Source of the DNA: a virus | DNA length: 31,222 nucleotides | Direction: 5' to 3' (one strand) | Virus record (IMG/VR): IMGVR_UViG_3300044630_005824 | Location: 1 to 31,222 of that record | In this document: piece by piece, positions 20,801-24,973 of the stretch | Position numbering within the stretch: the stretch's first letter is position 1 | Layout: each line of letters starts with the position of its first letter | Notes under the pieces: generated by a model | Told to the model about the DNA's origin: nothing | The model's database searches: none | What the model saw: the letters and a program-made list of their open reading frames with translations, nothing else | Program-made: the position numbers and the translations under genes

Positions 20801-21334
20801 GGCGAACGCATCATGTACAGATATCGTGATTTGGTTGCAAACAGTGTGTCCGGGTTACAACGTGGCACAGCCGGAACAGCAACTAGTAGTCATGCAGTGG
20901 GTGCAGATGTTTATGACATTGGCCGTGGCAACTTGTTGAACGTTCAGTACCAAGATTATGTGGTCAAAGACACAGGCATGGGCGATGGCACGACTGCTGT
21001 GTTCTATGCTCCTAGCATTGACATTGCAGACTTTGGTGATTCAAGTACAGTATACGTAGAAAGTATAGAAGTTTATGTAGGCGGTATACGCCAATACAAC
21101 TACAGTGATACTGGAGCAAATAGTGAATATCGATATATTGTGTCACTATTTGATCCACTGGCTATTGAGTTTATAGTTGATGATACGTACCCAGCACCAG
21201 CAGCAGGCAGTGAAGTAACCATACTACAACGTCGCGGTAAGAGCTGGTATCAACCTGCTGACGGTAACCCCAGCAACGGAATTGCATTGCAAGAAACTGA
21301 TACAATAGCCGCAAGGTTTTTGTGTGACAGATAA
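5813..21334 (+). CDS. Giant baseplate-associated multidomain structural protein (5,173 aa)
   Basis: This is a single uninterrupted frame of 5,173 residues. I chose ATG 5813, which shares a base with the gp6 stop (TGATG) and has GGAG at 5802-5805, over the in-frame TTG at 5810. The N terminus (FLPEIFRTPVNKQFL, TQGFIGRTVGPGVNP, YYTWDPFVDYDAF) matches a large structural protein that follows gene 6 in many T4-like aquatic phages, where T4 has genes 7 and 8. Approximate order by residue: 1-140 conserved head; 215-360 two cupredoxin-like repeats; 585-663 a beta repeat recurring at ~4420 and ~4562; 1240-1750 conserved Trp/Tyr-rich core; chitin-binding-like motifs at ~1961, 2397, 3048 and 4092; FG-GAP blades at 2501-3290; QFRPRQSMFVDRFAALRNY near 3605; several 'VDGVLQ'-type repeats, the last near 5100. 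It is probably a wedge-linked adhesin or fibre scaffold. That role is inference. Confidence 0.85.
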   Translation: MARTRSVDFLPEIFRTPVNKQFLAATLDQMVQEPKFKKTQGFIGRTVGPGVNPNDSYVVEPDITRQDYQLEPGVISLEPDTQNVKNVITYPGMNDAIGFQGGDQARADQLYNSEYYTWDPFVDYDAFINFSQYFWLPSGPETVDVRSLGIPTNDNFVVTRENGVYTFSGLSGNNPTIDVVRGGSYTFQVAQNAKETVNYRVTNNGTTAYLIDFQANPTLTLARGNTYVFNITLNGVYPFWIKTALSLGTGDAYNSGVLRNGSSFGLVTFTVPQDAPDTLYYVSENQTNLRGTINVVDGTPGTGPGFWIQTAPGVAGVVPTTPNLSNRGVYGVTNNGEDLGIVTFDVPQKTAQEFYYNLTDVGPIDLLTELKFNQINNQPLEQFIATYGGIDGTTYLSGRTLVFTNDIADAEDGGWVETTLFDPLPRLDSFNGAVGSYDSINFDQSTEVPLSDRYQVWQISIVNRNGIDYISLAKIADIDINEKFTISYGNTYSNTSWYKNAVGYFQRIPLLTALFNELYYQDGTDPEIFGKIRLLDQTETSTIFVDQIIGQKTYTSPNGVAFTNGLKVRFTGDVLPVSYGSGTTTFTCTATQAGSNYITCSSTVGLYEGEEIVFSGTTAGGIIAGQSYYIKSLAANGIQFSIATVADGATFELSTATVVGFTAVAIANNEFYVAGVGTAIELLPVRNFITPETYVVDARDSTIATEPGEVDYLTIDRASKDLNAWTRSNRWFHIEVIQASATYNNNVATLDNNYRAKRPIINFRPDIRLYNMGTEGKQPVDIIDFSESDALSNIEGSTGYSVDGYTFVDGSRVIFAADSDPEVRNKIYVVQFITPDSVAPLIAQPIINLVVASDGTVLLDQSLVCLEGTTQKGVSFWYDGVQWTQAQQKTGVQQAPLFNVYDLTGISFGDRAKYPSSTFTGSKLFSYAVGDTGILDPILQFPLQYLNINNVGDIVFENNLYKDTFLYVEDNVSITSDISSGVAREYVDRNVFGKLIGWQTAAASSQQYQQFKFTYTGQTLKLDVAVGTATVLPPMKIYVSSDFLAPDEYSYVVSTDSTTITLLNTYLPTDIIEVLVLSDQTSATAFYQVPINLQNNPLNTNSPSFTLGTIRTHYESICENLMTLSGPVNGANNTRDLGNLVPYGATILQQSSPLTLAGYFLRSEKYNIFSSLQYNSNEYLKFKGQMLNTAIQQVVQFQTAGEILDIAMADITLGRIETQPFYWSDMIPAGAVYQTTTYTISNTTNDTFDIINVYNYTSANYLGMNVYLNGVILTRDLDYAVATDGPRIVVSVTLTLGDVLTINEYSATYGSFVPNTPTKLGLYPAYRPEIVTQKTSSGTQTVIVGHDGSITKTFGDIRDDVLLEFETRIYNNLKLDGNPVPISIAEVLPGQFRTTGYSTTDINNILATDFLSYVAWNKLDYKTQDYSAVNEFTWNYSGSTSRLDNDALPGAWRGIYRYYYDTQQPAETPWEMLGFSIRPVWWNLVYGDGPYTQDNLVLWDDLEAGYVADPVASYYLPEYARPGLTSVIPTGTEGELSSPFDSVVGTYNDTTFRKSWSVGDGGPVEASWWNSSAYPFAVMRLLALTRPAKFFALFADRDLYKFDADLDQYLYNKRYRLNANDLEIYGNGVSKASYIDWIVDFNRQSGVDSTADLTADLGALDVRLCYRMASFSDKQYIKIYTEKSSPNSTNTTFLIPDESYDLVLYKNQPFDRASYSAVVIQKVAGGYAVFGYSTSQPYFNIIQSIYAGRLQTYSAGGISVQVPTFYTNNVTQIPYGFIFASETAVSDFLLSYGQYLERQGLIFDNRVNGYELNWAQMVNEFLYWSQQGWDENALINLNPLAFRLSIFREQAVVDSIAAQTSDNILLDQNRRELPTRNLIITRLDNTFTTEPATDQTLSYIDLKYTSYEHMIVLKNTSVFGDLIYQPVTGARQSRLNLIAVTTTEWNGSVDAQGFILNQDNIQEWNSYTTYTKGEIVKYKGAYWSAASIVQPTAVFNANDWLASDYTQIELGLLPNLANKANQLQNSYNINGANLESDNDLLSYGLIGFRPRQYMTSLNLDDVSQLNVYRQFLGSKGTILSAELFAQANLGKESADYSIYENWAVQRAVYGANANRSFFQLRLNRALLDSNPSLIQIVNPQETSQADQTILVSDLWRQSYNITSPDILPVTTTLPTDIALPTAGYVNLDDVDITVFDIDNTDSLAANINSIGVGTNVWVAKINAYDWAIYRTQSVPGTINHVCDNLDGTSLVIFSGQHGLTVNDKLVIRFFDTEVDGVYTVLSVVSLDTITVAFSFTGDRTVVNGTGLGFTLQTQRVAQASDILNLPYANTIEPGAKVWVDDNGNGLWTVLEKQEVFTELLGLSPSEVDQGEQYGSSIAQAQNRFAALVGSPRYRFPVGATEWAIANEYVTGAIVYVPDPLQTEFFYAPAPVPQGISIYNTAYWTPYPLTNLPPRGGVYVYVKSDSNVYAPVSALAPNDAVLSLDVLDVSGGPFNGQTAAREYGTSVDFGDQTWAVAGAPGSLGSTGAVDNGYAVVIFRDPQLAAPGNIPYGQWQLLTSPGSTTGAEEFGYSVAISQDERWIYVGAPGANAVYAYGRVDWQLQNLKAVGDGVTTNYFIGDVIKIDADTQLTVSVDGDEQILGADYTVVNSFTMVVFTTPPAEGNAVEIIRTSRKILDYQATYDVSQSATSGSGTGAKFTVVYQRNEVGQPAAGKGLVSVTTPGTNYTVSDTITLSAAGFGGDVANGNITLTVTSIGAGGAVTGFSTAYAPSVLATTFSLNQYLFSADNIYSFTLLVDGVLQRPNIDYTFNNSTYDVTFAAASNPPAGASILVRAEGYFEYAGTITHAGSQAGDRFGHSVSTSTDGRQVLVGAPYTTESSSAEAGTVYVFDRDVQRFFYGTEGSTVSFTVLGSVAEPVSVLVNNTFFVNELSAAPDETDTFSVSGNTVTILGDLQVGDIIEIETNDFQFVQSVNQNIVEEFSNFGYATDLCSYNCSLYVGAPNSSLQQLKGGIVERHINQSRAYGITTATVANPNLTNGNTIRINNQDVVVPGAWNNTSSYATNTVIYNFSAATAVTTVYLSLQSVPAGTALSNISYWTTITTTTVTASAEVRALAAQINVDVPNVQATVDADGYLTVAVKNSAAAPVGDKLNVAPGSVGTTFADLGFETYVFTQTIKSPYPADYAGFGSSLSIEDSAINLVVGAPRGTLYLITIFDLNNTVFDEDATDFFDQTVQSGAVYTYDLLASAAPSVSNPDKFVFGQQIDNPDVVSYDQYGTAVNYTDGVLFTGAPGNEFEDSTLTANYGRVFVSTNETRTPSWSVLREQKPVVDVRLLNSVYSYDRLTSATTQYYDFFNPLQGKILGAARQNLDYIGAVDPASYNVGPVGIRGTTWGQNRVGETWWDTSSVRFIDPNQDDIVYASRRWGQVFPGSTVDVYQWIVSATPPADYTGEGTPYSIDSYVINTVLSANGIFNTEYYFWVRGITATATQKGKTLPVSTVANYIENPRASGITYLAPIDASTIALYNAGDYINAQDTIISIEFDKELTNDNVHVEYELIAQDREDAFISKNLYRKMQDSFCGVDTNGSLVPDINLGVAERYGVQFRPRQSMFVDRFAALRNYLTRANAVLARYTISESRQFVLLNSSEPEPLPRSGAWDKRVENLEILEFQNINIVALGYKYLVVSDSRNRGLWTIYTVEERDTGAGIVRVLQLTQVQNYDTTQYWSYVNWYRPGYNSSSKIIAEVPNVAGLDTLNVSVGSSVKVTANSLGKFEIYLRGAAGFERVGLQDGTIEFSAQLWDYQLGRFGFDVEVFDAQYYDQEPVIETRKIIQAINEELFIDDLQIERNRQLTLMFNFVLSEFAAPEWLVKTSLIDVEHRIRSLTKFQNYSRDNQEFVLDYIQEVKPYHVQVREFNLRYNGFDQWLGDMTDFDLPAYYNTSLQIPQFTSPILLPYAQSTAFNSETNTLSDLPANSTVWASWPYSQWFENYLLRLDSVQLIETGSGYTEPPEVEITPNPNDPAPEVLAQAVAVLNGAGQVVAINVTVNGAGYHSTPTVTFIGGNGTGAVAYPRMTNDVVRQFRTVIRYDRFQYQTIIQTWSSEGTYENGTLVRYENRVWSALNADGSSAVVGPTFDLENWVIVNAATYTYPGSTQATGLTGVDRTMGLYVPGANEFGLELPLLVDGVDYPGVQVWGDYFTGTQTLDANYQSEFADIYLGERFSDINVDGGEFVGPYEGHAPEELVNGSEYDTLDMRIYTRPGADWQNDGHGFQIGTIRYTFEPGITFDYSWAGIVDHPFNIVVSNLTTGRVLASGIDYVVNWDESTITIAITPNVDSGDIISIDVYEIGGGSQLFKGNYTGVDVIADNKTIIVPVGYKEIVNVYVFVNGNLVAIPEVAPYTDSQAYNINDTYQSIDIVFNNNALAVTNTGNNLVTCNSTSALTIGQPIVFSGTVFGGVVAAQEYYVQSILNGTQFYITDIAGSTAPLALTTASGLMTGSPKGAYYRAVQTVPPGILLTDTDYWIPFVPSVRSKVTITATITATDEISMLISGNATSITVTDTQALGNAIVLLGSTASLSVGQTVTFSGYSLGGVLTGTTYNILSIVDDSMSAVTITEDGVTEVSLIDDEAAWAGELVAKFVPTTYQSWSTPVIETFVVDQEIIDNSSVEIDNAPTFSNPANMIVMINGYRILGPSCLEWIGDGTTASFGLPQRMGTSFLQSTIDAVNDIQVYVNGVLQKQSFGAEDGMYSVTNWDGSNTPGRQVVFESVPADGTVILIAVSTIADCEFAYNPVVPECTSTLQISSTLNLGDIVQVITWNDTRQQNALTLTFAGPVQTGTTIFQAYDTTDYDSPTLNDPTQPLPGEFAFEVGTSSPVNDFDLLRTNIDASRLWVTLDGLRLFEGSDYTIQGQYLILAQGAIGAAEQLIVTEFTNSVVPEAIAFRIFQDMRGIQATYRMTTATTTQVAQAVSATADIIYVENAASLSEPDLPSGVFGIITIDGERIMYRYRDLVANSVSGLQRGTAGTATSSHAVGADVYDIGRGNLLNVQYQDYVVKDTGMGDGTTAVFYAPSIDIADFGDSSTVYVESIEVYVGGIRQYNYSDTGANSEYRYIVSLFDPLAIEFIVDDTYPAPAAGSEVTILQRRGKSWYQPADGNPSNGIALQETDTIAARFLCDR
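6440..6900 (+). repeat. Two tandem cupredoxin-like repeats inside the giant protein, metal ligands lost
   Basis: Copy 1 spans about residues 213-296: NPTLTLARGNTYVFNITLNG, PFWIKT, GLVTFTVPQDAPDTLYYV, then LRGTINVVD. Copy 2 spans about residues 303-360 and repeats the core as GFWIQT...GVYGVTNNGEDLGIVTFDVPQ...FYYN. This is the pattern of a cupredoxin-like domain common in aquatic phage virion proteins. The usual Cys-x-x-His-x-x-Met end is replaced by SENQTNL in copy 1 and is absent in copy 2, so copper binding is unlikely. The domain name is from recall of the pattern. Confidence 0.55.
13313..15690 (+). repeat. Six FG-GAP (integrin-type beta-propeller) blades within the giant protein
   Basis: Each unit pairs an F/Y-G-x-x-V/L strand with a V/A-G-A-P turn 14-18 residues later. 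The pairs are YGTSV...AGAP (2501-2519), FGYSV...VGAP (2568-2586), FGHSV...VGAP (2854-2872), FGYAT...VGAP (2982-3000), FGSSL...VGAP (3186-3204) and YGTAV...GAP (3274-3290). Most units end with a G-x-V-Y-x-F/Y strand (AGTVYVFDRD, SGAVYTYDL, YGRVFVS). This matches the FG-GAP repeat of integrin alpha chains and bacterial adhesins. Other beta domains of 60-200 residues are inserted between some blades. A seventh blade was not found. Confidence 0.65.
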
Positions 21335-21338
21335 CACG

Positions 21339-21346
21339 GATAAATA
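21339..21346 (+). promoter_or_regulatory. Putative late promoter box (GATAAATA)
   Basis: GATAAATA lies in the 19-base gap after the giant gene. With T4 spacing, transcription would start near 21352, two bases before the ATG of the 50-codon gene, so that message would be close to leaderless. The next gene has its own strong ribosome binding site at 21491-21496 and would be served by the same transcript. Confidence 0.55.
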
Positions 21347-21353
21347 AAAGACC

Positions 21354-21506
21354 ATGTCAAACACAGCACCAAACCAGGCTATCCAAGCACAAAAAACTGC
21401 ACCACAGTCGCGCCGACCAAACGAAACTGGCACAATCAGTGTGCAAGCGCACATGAGAATTTTTGATCCAAAAACACAAAAAACTTATGTGGAGGGACGA
21501 GCATGA
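21354..21506 (+). CDS. Small protein of 50 aa related to the start of the next gene product
   Basis: ATG at 21354, TGA at 21504-21506, 50 residues. It starts MSNTAPNQAIQAQKTAPQSR and ends GTISVQAHMRIFDPKTQK followed by TYVEGRA. The end resembles residues ~10-30 of the next protein: MRIFDPKTQKTYVEGRA here versus VKIHDPKTGEVLVDKKNA there. The stop overlaps the next ATG in an ATGA, and a late promoter box lies just upstream. No Shine-Dalgarno sequence is visible. Packing, promoter and the shared motif support a real gene, but it is short. It would be a minor virion or assembly protein. The function is unknown. Confidence 0.6.
   Translation: MSNTAPNQAIQAQKTAPQSRRPNETGTISVQAHMRIFDPKTQKTYVEGRA
21491..21496 (+). 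promoter_or_regulatory. Ribosome binding site of the 201-aa structural gene
   Basis: GGAGGG lies 6 bases before the ATG at 21503, inside the end of the 50-codon gene. It is one of the strongest Shine-Dalgarno matches in the window and fixes this start. It merges with a GGACGAG element (21495-21501). Confidence 0.65.
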
Positions 21507-22108
21507 TTCAGCCTGGACTGTGCAAAATTGAAGGTTTTGTCAAAATACACGATCCCAAAACTGGCGAAGTGTTGGTGGACAAAAAGAACGCAATTCACTA
21601 CGAAAATATCAGCCTGGCCATGGCACAAACACTGAGTGATCGTAACATTGGCTATATTTACGAAATGGCATTTGGCAATGGTGGATCCAGCGTGGATCCC
21701 ACAGGTGTTATTACATATTTGCCCCCAAATACCACAGGTCAAAACGCCGACTTGTACAATCAAACTTATTCTAAAGTGGTCAACGACAATTCTGCTGCTG
21801 ATACCGACCCTGAAAACAACAAAATGACACCGTTGCATGTGAGTGGCACCGTTTACAGTGATATTTTGGTAACATGTTTGCTGGATTACGGTGAACCACC
21901 AGAACAACAAGCATTTGACAATTCAACCAATTTCAGTGGTGAATTTGTGTTTGACGAACTTGGATTAAAAACATGGAATGGGTCAGTAGATAATTTACGC
22001 TTGATCACACACGTGATTTTTCACCCAGTACAAAAGAGTTTGAATCGTCAGATTCAAATTGATTACACCCTGCGTATACAGACGCTGAGCAACATAAATG
22101 CTGTATAA
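21503..22108 (+). CDS. Conserved virion structural protein of T4-like aquatic phages (201 aa)
   Basis: The ATG is fixed by GGAGGG at 21491-21496. The protein opens with KIEGFVKIHDPKTGEVLVDK and NAIHYENISLAMAQTLSDRN, continues with YEMAFGNGGSSVDPTGVITY and ends in a beta-rich part (FSGEFVFDELGLKTW, RQIQIDYTLRIQT). I recall this pattern from structural proteins of T4-like aquatic phages but know no experimentally assigned role. The position after the giant wedge-region gene and before fibre genes suggests a baseplate or fibre-attachment part. No signal peptide or membrane segment is seen. The stop TAA lies inside the late promoter box (22104-22111) of the next gene. Confidence 0.7.
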   Translation: MIQPGLCKIEGFVKIHDPKTGEVLVDKKNAIHYENISLAMAQTLSDRNIGYIYEMAFGNGGSSVDPTGVITYLPPNTTGQNADLYNQTYSKVVNDNSAADTDPENNKMTPLHVSGTVYSDILVTCLLDYGEPPEQQAFDNSTNFSGEFVFDELGLKTWNGSVDNLRLITHVIFHPVQKSLNRQIQIDYTLRIQTLSNINAV

Positions 22109-22111
22109 ATA
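22104..22111 (+). promoter_or_regulatory. Late promoter box, exact T4 consensus (TATAAATA)
   Basis: This is a perfect TATAAATA that includes the stop codon of the preceding gene (TAA at 22106-22108). With T4 spacing, transcription would start near 22117. That leaves a 19-base leader carrying AGGAACAGG (22119-22127), a good ribosome binding site 8 bases before the ATG at 22136. It is the best-formed late promoter in the window. Confidence 0.7.
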
Positions 22112-22135
22112 TAAGACTAGGAACAGGTAACTGAC

Positions 22136-23923
22136 ATGGCATATACAATCAATCTAACCGACGGCACAGTTTTTGCTACCATAAGTGATGGTACAATCAA
22201 CACATCAAGTTCAATGATCTTGGTGGGCAAAAACTACGCTGGATACGGTGAATTTTTGGACGAAAACTTTATCCACTTGTTGGAAAATGGTTCAAACACC
22301 ACTGCACCAGCTTCCCCACTGACGGGGCAATTATGGTGGGACAAAACCAATAACTTGCTGAAAGTTTACAACGGTTCTATTTTCAAAACAATTAGTGCTG
22401 CCACGGCTTCTGCCAGTCAGCCCGCCAGCAACGTCACAGGTGACCTGTGGTATGATACCACAAATCAACAGTTGAAAGTTTATACTGGTGCAAGTTTCTT
22501 GGTTGTGGGTCCTGGATATTCTCAAGCACAAGGTACGTCAGGTGCTATTCCTGAAACAATTTTAAACAACGTTGGCGCCACACGATACATCACTAGTTTG
22601 TATGTGAACAACGTTCGAGTGGCCATTGTGTATGATGGCGCTAGTTTTACACCTGAGGCCGCGCTGGTCACTGCTTTCCCAACCATCTTCCCAGGCATGA
22701 CATTGAGTGCTTCGGTATCAGGTGCTGTGTTTGCTGGATCAGCCACTAACGCACAGTTGTTGGACAGTTTGGACAGTAGTCAATTCATGCGCACCGACAC
22801 AGCCACTTCTACCACTGGCGTGTTGCGAGTACAAAATAACACTGGGTTATTTGTGGGCGTGGCCAATGTGTTCAACGTCAACACCACAAGCACAGATGCC
22901 AATATAAAGAGCAATATTTCAGGTGGTAATTTGATCATCCAGGCCAATGTCAGCGGCACAACATTCAATGTAGCCACAGCATTAGGAGCCAGCGGTACAT
23001 TTGCTATTGCTAATGCTGCCACTGTGGGAACTACATTGACTGTAACTGGCAACAGTTCAGGTGGTAATTTAACCACGGGCGGACAAGTATCAGCAATTGG
23101 TAACATTACTGGTGGTAATCTTAATACCCTAGCGTTGGTCCAAGCCAATACTGTCAGCGCCACAGCCAATGTGCAAGCAGGTAACTTGCGAACTGTTGGT
23201 CAAGTGAGTTCTACAGGTAATATCACATCAGCGGCCAATATTGCAGGCACATTCTTCTTGGGCAATGGGTCACAGCTCACAGGCTTGAGCCTGGGGGTTA
23301 GCGTTACTAAATTTGTCAATGGTACAACCGAGGGCAACATTGGCGTGTCTGGCGGCAACGTTAACTTTGACGTGGGCGGGACTGCCAACGTGCTAGTTCT
23401 CACCACAGGCACAGCATTCTTTGCTGGCAATGTGAGCACAATTGGTATTGAGAAAACCGGCACAAACGCAATTGGCAACATTGGATCTAGTTCAAACTAC
23501 TTCAACCGGGTGTTTGCCACTGCTACCACAGCACTGTACGCTGACGTTGCAGAACGCTTTGCAGCAGATGAATTATTGGAACCTGGCACAGTTGTGGAAT
23601 TGGGCGGTACTAAAGAAATTACTCGTTCTACTGTAGATTTAAGCGAAAATGTATTTGGTGTTATAAGTACAAGACCAGCCTACACCATGAACGGCGGAGC
23701 CGGCGAAGACGACACTCATCCAGCGGTTGCAATGACAGGTCGAGTTCCTGTAAAATGTGTGGGCACAATACGCAAAGGTGATCGATTGGTCAGTGCTGGT
23801 GAAGGAGTCGCAAGAGCAGCTCAACCAGGAGAAGCCACAGCATTCAATGTGATTGGTCGCTCATTGGAAAACAAACACACACCAGAACTAGGAACAATCG
23901 AAGCGATTGTAACGATCAAATAA
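22136..23923 (+). CDS. Tail-fibre-like virion protein with repeat shaft and conserved C-terminal domain (595 aa)
   Basis: The N-terminal ~125 residues carry SSSMILVGKNYAGYGEFLDE, LTGQLWWDKTNNLLKVYNG and its near-repeat VTGDLWYDTTNQQLKVYTG, a conserved head in fibre proteins of T4-like aquatic phages. Residues ~215-385 form a low-complexity shaft of short Gly/Asn/Thr repeats (GNLTTGGQVSAIGNITGGNL). The C-terminal ~135 residues (ALYADVAERFAADELLEPGT, VFGVISTRPAYTMNG, HPAVAMTGRVPVKCVG, KGDRLVSAGEG) match the domain that ends many phage fibres. It is related in pattern to Peptidase_G2-like intramolecular chaperone domains, though no cleavage site can be proved here. The start has a good ribosome binding site and a consensus late promoter. 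The likely role is an adsorption fibre or collar/whisker-like appendage. The exact fibre class is unknown. Confidence 0.78.
   Translation: MAYTINLTDGTVFATISDGTINTSSSMILVGKNYAGYGEFLDENFIHLLENGSNTTAPASPLTGQLWWDKTNNLLKVYNGSIFKTISAATASASQPASNVTGDLWYDTTNQQLKVYTGASFLVVGPGYSQAQGTSGAIPETILNNVGATRYITSLYVNNVRVAIVYDGASFTPEAALVTAFPTIFPGMTLSASVSGAVFAGSATNAQLLDSLDSSQFMRTDTATSTTGVLRVQNNTGLFVGVANVFNVNTTSTDANIKSNISGGNLIIQANVSGTTFNVATALGASGTFAIANAATVGTTLTVTGNSSGGNLTTGGQVSAIGNITGGNLNTLALVQANTVSATANVQAGNLRTVGQVSSTGNITSAANIAGTFFLGNGSQLTGLSLGVSVTKFVNGTTEGNIGVSGGNVNFDVGGTANVLVLTTGTAFFAGNVSTIGIEKTGTNAIGNIGSSSNYFNRVFATATTALYADVAERFAADELLEPGTVVELGGTKEITRSTVDLSENVFGVISTRPAYTMNGGAGEDDTHPAVAMTGRVPVKCVGTIRKGDRLVSAGEGVARAAQPGEATAFNVIGRSLENKHTPELGTIEAIVTIK
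22919..23285 (+). repeat. Coding short-repeat shaft in the fibre gene
   Basis: Similar DNA words recur in frame, for example ggtggtaat at 22922, 23060 and 23112. They encode units such as SGGNLIIQANVSG, SGGNLTTGGQVSAIGNITGG and AGNLRTVGQVSSTGNITSA, roughly 15-20 residues apart. This is a typical beta-structured fibre shaft and a place where recombination could change shaft length. It is part of the reading frame, not a noncoding repeat. Confidence 0.6.
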
Positions 23924-23935
23924 TAGGAACGAGAT

Positions 23936-24919
23936 ATGACATATTCAAGTGGCGGCTTAATTCAAGCAGCAGATTACAATGGTTTTGTAAGTACCAACGT
24001 TGGCGCCAATCTCAATGCTGTGTTGAACACAGCATACGGACAAACTGCCATAGCCACAGTGAGCACTGCTGGCACGGTCACTGCCACACAATGGGCTAGT
24101 TTGGTCAATAGCACCGCCAGCATGGGCGCACACACAAACACCGCAATCACTGCAAGATCTGCACCCACCACAGGGGCAACCATCAACGTGTTGGCCGCTG
24201 TGAACACTGATTTGACCAACATTTTTAACAATCGCTACAATGCTGTTTCATTGGGCTCGCAATACACAGCATGGACTGGTACCAACAGCAAAACTTCACA
24301 AACTGGCAGCTCTGGGGGAGGTACGTGGACCATTACATTTACCAATGTAGTGACCTGGGCTTCGGCAGCCGCTGCAGGTTATTTCTTCAATGCTGGCGGA
24401 TTAATCAAAATTGATGTGGCCAAATCAAGTACTGGGCTAACAGGTGATCCAGAATGGAATGACTTGGCCACCACGTTATGCGGTGACATTTTCGTTTCTG
24501 GCCTGGCCACTGCACATACCATTGCTGGTGTTTCACGCACAGGCGTAACCAAAACTGGCGGTACTGGTATCCCTAACACATTGAGTACAGGCACTGGATG
24601 GGACGCCTTGGTAGCAGGGGCAGCCGCCACCATTGTCTACAAACAATTTGCTGATACAGCACCGTATACATCGAACTTTATTCAACACACTCTCGCTAAA
24701 AATGGTGCCAGCACTGCATTGACTATCACCACTACTTGGGTAGCAGTAGATACCAATGTGCCACCCACAGGCGGTACTGATCCAATTTCGGGCGGTACAG
24801 CCGCATCGGGCGCCTCACCAGGCACAGCACCTTGTACTATTGTTACCTATTTTCCACCAGAAACAACCAATCTTTCCAACAGTTGGGGTACACCCACTGT
24901 TACTGCTTCAGTAGTGTAA
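23936..24919 (+). CDS. Virion structural protein, fibre-associated type (327 aa)
   Basis: The start ATG has GGAACGAG (23926-23933) a few bases upstream. It opens with YSSGGLIQAADYNGFVSTNV, a 'sGxLIqAaDYN' beginning I associate with small structural proteins beside fibre genes in T4-like aquatic phages. The rest is Thr/Ala/Gly-rich and beta-like (TVSTAGTVTATQWASLVNST, GGGTWTITFTNVVTWASA, AGYFFNAGGLIKIDV). Near the C terminus is a Gly/Ser/Pro linker (GGTDPISGGTAASGASPGTA), then a last strand ending SWGTPTVTASVV. No enzyme motif, signal peptide or membrane helix is seen. It is the last gene before the strong terminator, so it closes the late structural block. The exact function is unknown. An appendage or head-decoration role is possible. 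Confidence 0.65.
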   Translation: MTYSSGGLIQAADYNGFVSTNVGANLNAVLNTAYGQTAIATVSTAGTVTATQWASLVNSTASMGAHTNTAITARSAPTTGATINVLAAVNTDLTNIFNNRYNAVSLGSQYTAWTGTNSKTSQTGSSGGGTWTITFTNVVTWASAAAAGYFFNAGGLIKIDVAKSSTGLTGDPEWNDLATTLCGDIFVSGLATAHTIAGVSRTGVTKTGGTGIPNTLSTGTGWDALVAGAAATIVYKQFADTAPYTSNFIQHTLAKNGASTALTITTTWVAVDTNVPPTGGTDPISGGTAASGASPGTAPCTIVTYFPPETTNLSNSWGTPTVTASVV

Positions 24920-24922
24920 CCA

Positions 24923-24950
24923 AAAGGGGCAACAGCCCCTTTACTTTTCT
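24923..24950 (+). terminator. Rho-independent terminator closing the structural block
   Basis: AAAGGGGC (24923-24930) pairs with GCCCCTTT (24935-24942) around the loop AACA, giving an 8-bp stem with five G:C pairs and a four-base loop. A T-rich tail (TTACTTTTCT, starting within the stem's 3' arm) follows. It begins 4 bases after the stop of the 327-aa gene. Confidence 0.85.
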
Positions 24951-24968
24951 CCACATTCTCTGTATAAT
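24940..24968 (+). promoter_or_regulatory. Putative sigma70-type promoter for the accessory operon
   Basis: A perfect -10 TATAAT lies at 24963-24968. TTTACT (24940-24945, 4 of 6 to TTGACA) lies exactly 17 bases upstream and overlaps the terminator. Expected transcription start is near 24975, at the ATG of the next gene (24974), so the first gene may be translated leaderless. No late NATAAATA box was found downstream. This suggests the accessory genes are expressed by host-type polymerase, early or throughout infection. Confidence 0.55.
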
Positions 24969-24973
24969 GCATT

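Noticed and set aside
21485-21910. Minus-strand open frame of 141 codons, and others such as 22780-23169 and 16025-16411
   Set aside because: They lie opposite well-supported genes, have no recognisable motifs and follow the codon pattern of the plus strand. No minus-strand promoter or ribosome site was seen.
22919-23285. Short DNA repeats suggestive of CRISPR or a noncoding array
   Set aside because: The repeats are irregular, in frame, and encode a Gly/Asn/Thr fibre shaft.
24961-24968. Extended -10 promoter (TGnTATAAT)
   Set aside because: TG directly abuts TATAAT without the intervening base, so only the plain -10 with its -35-like partner is claimed.
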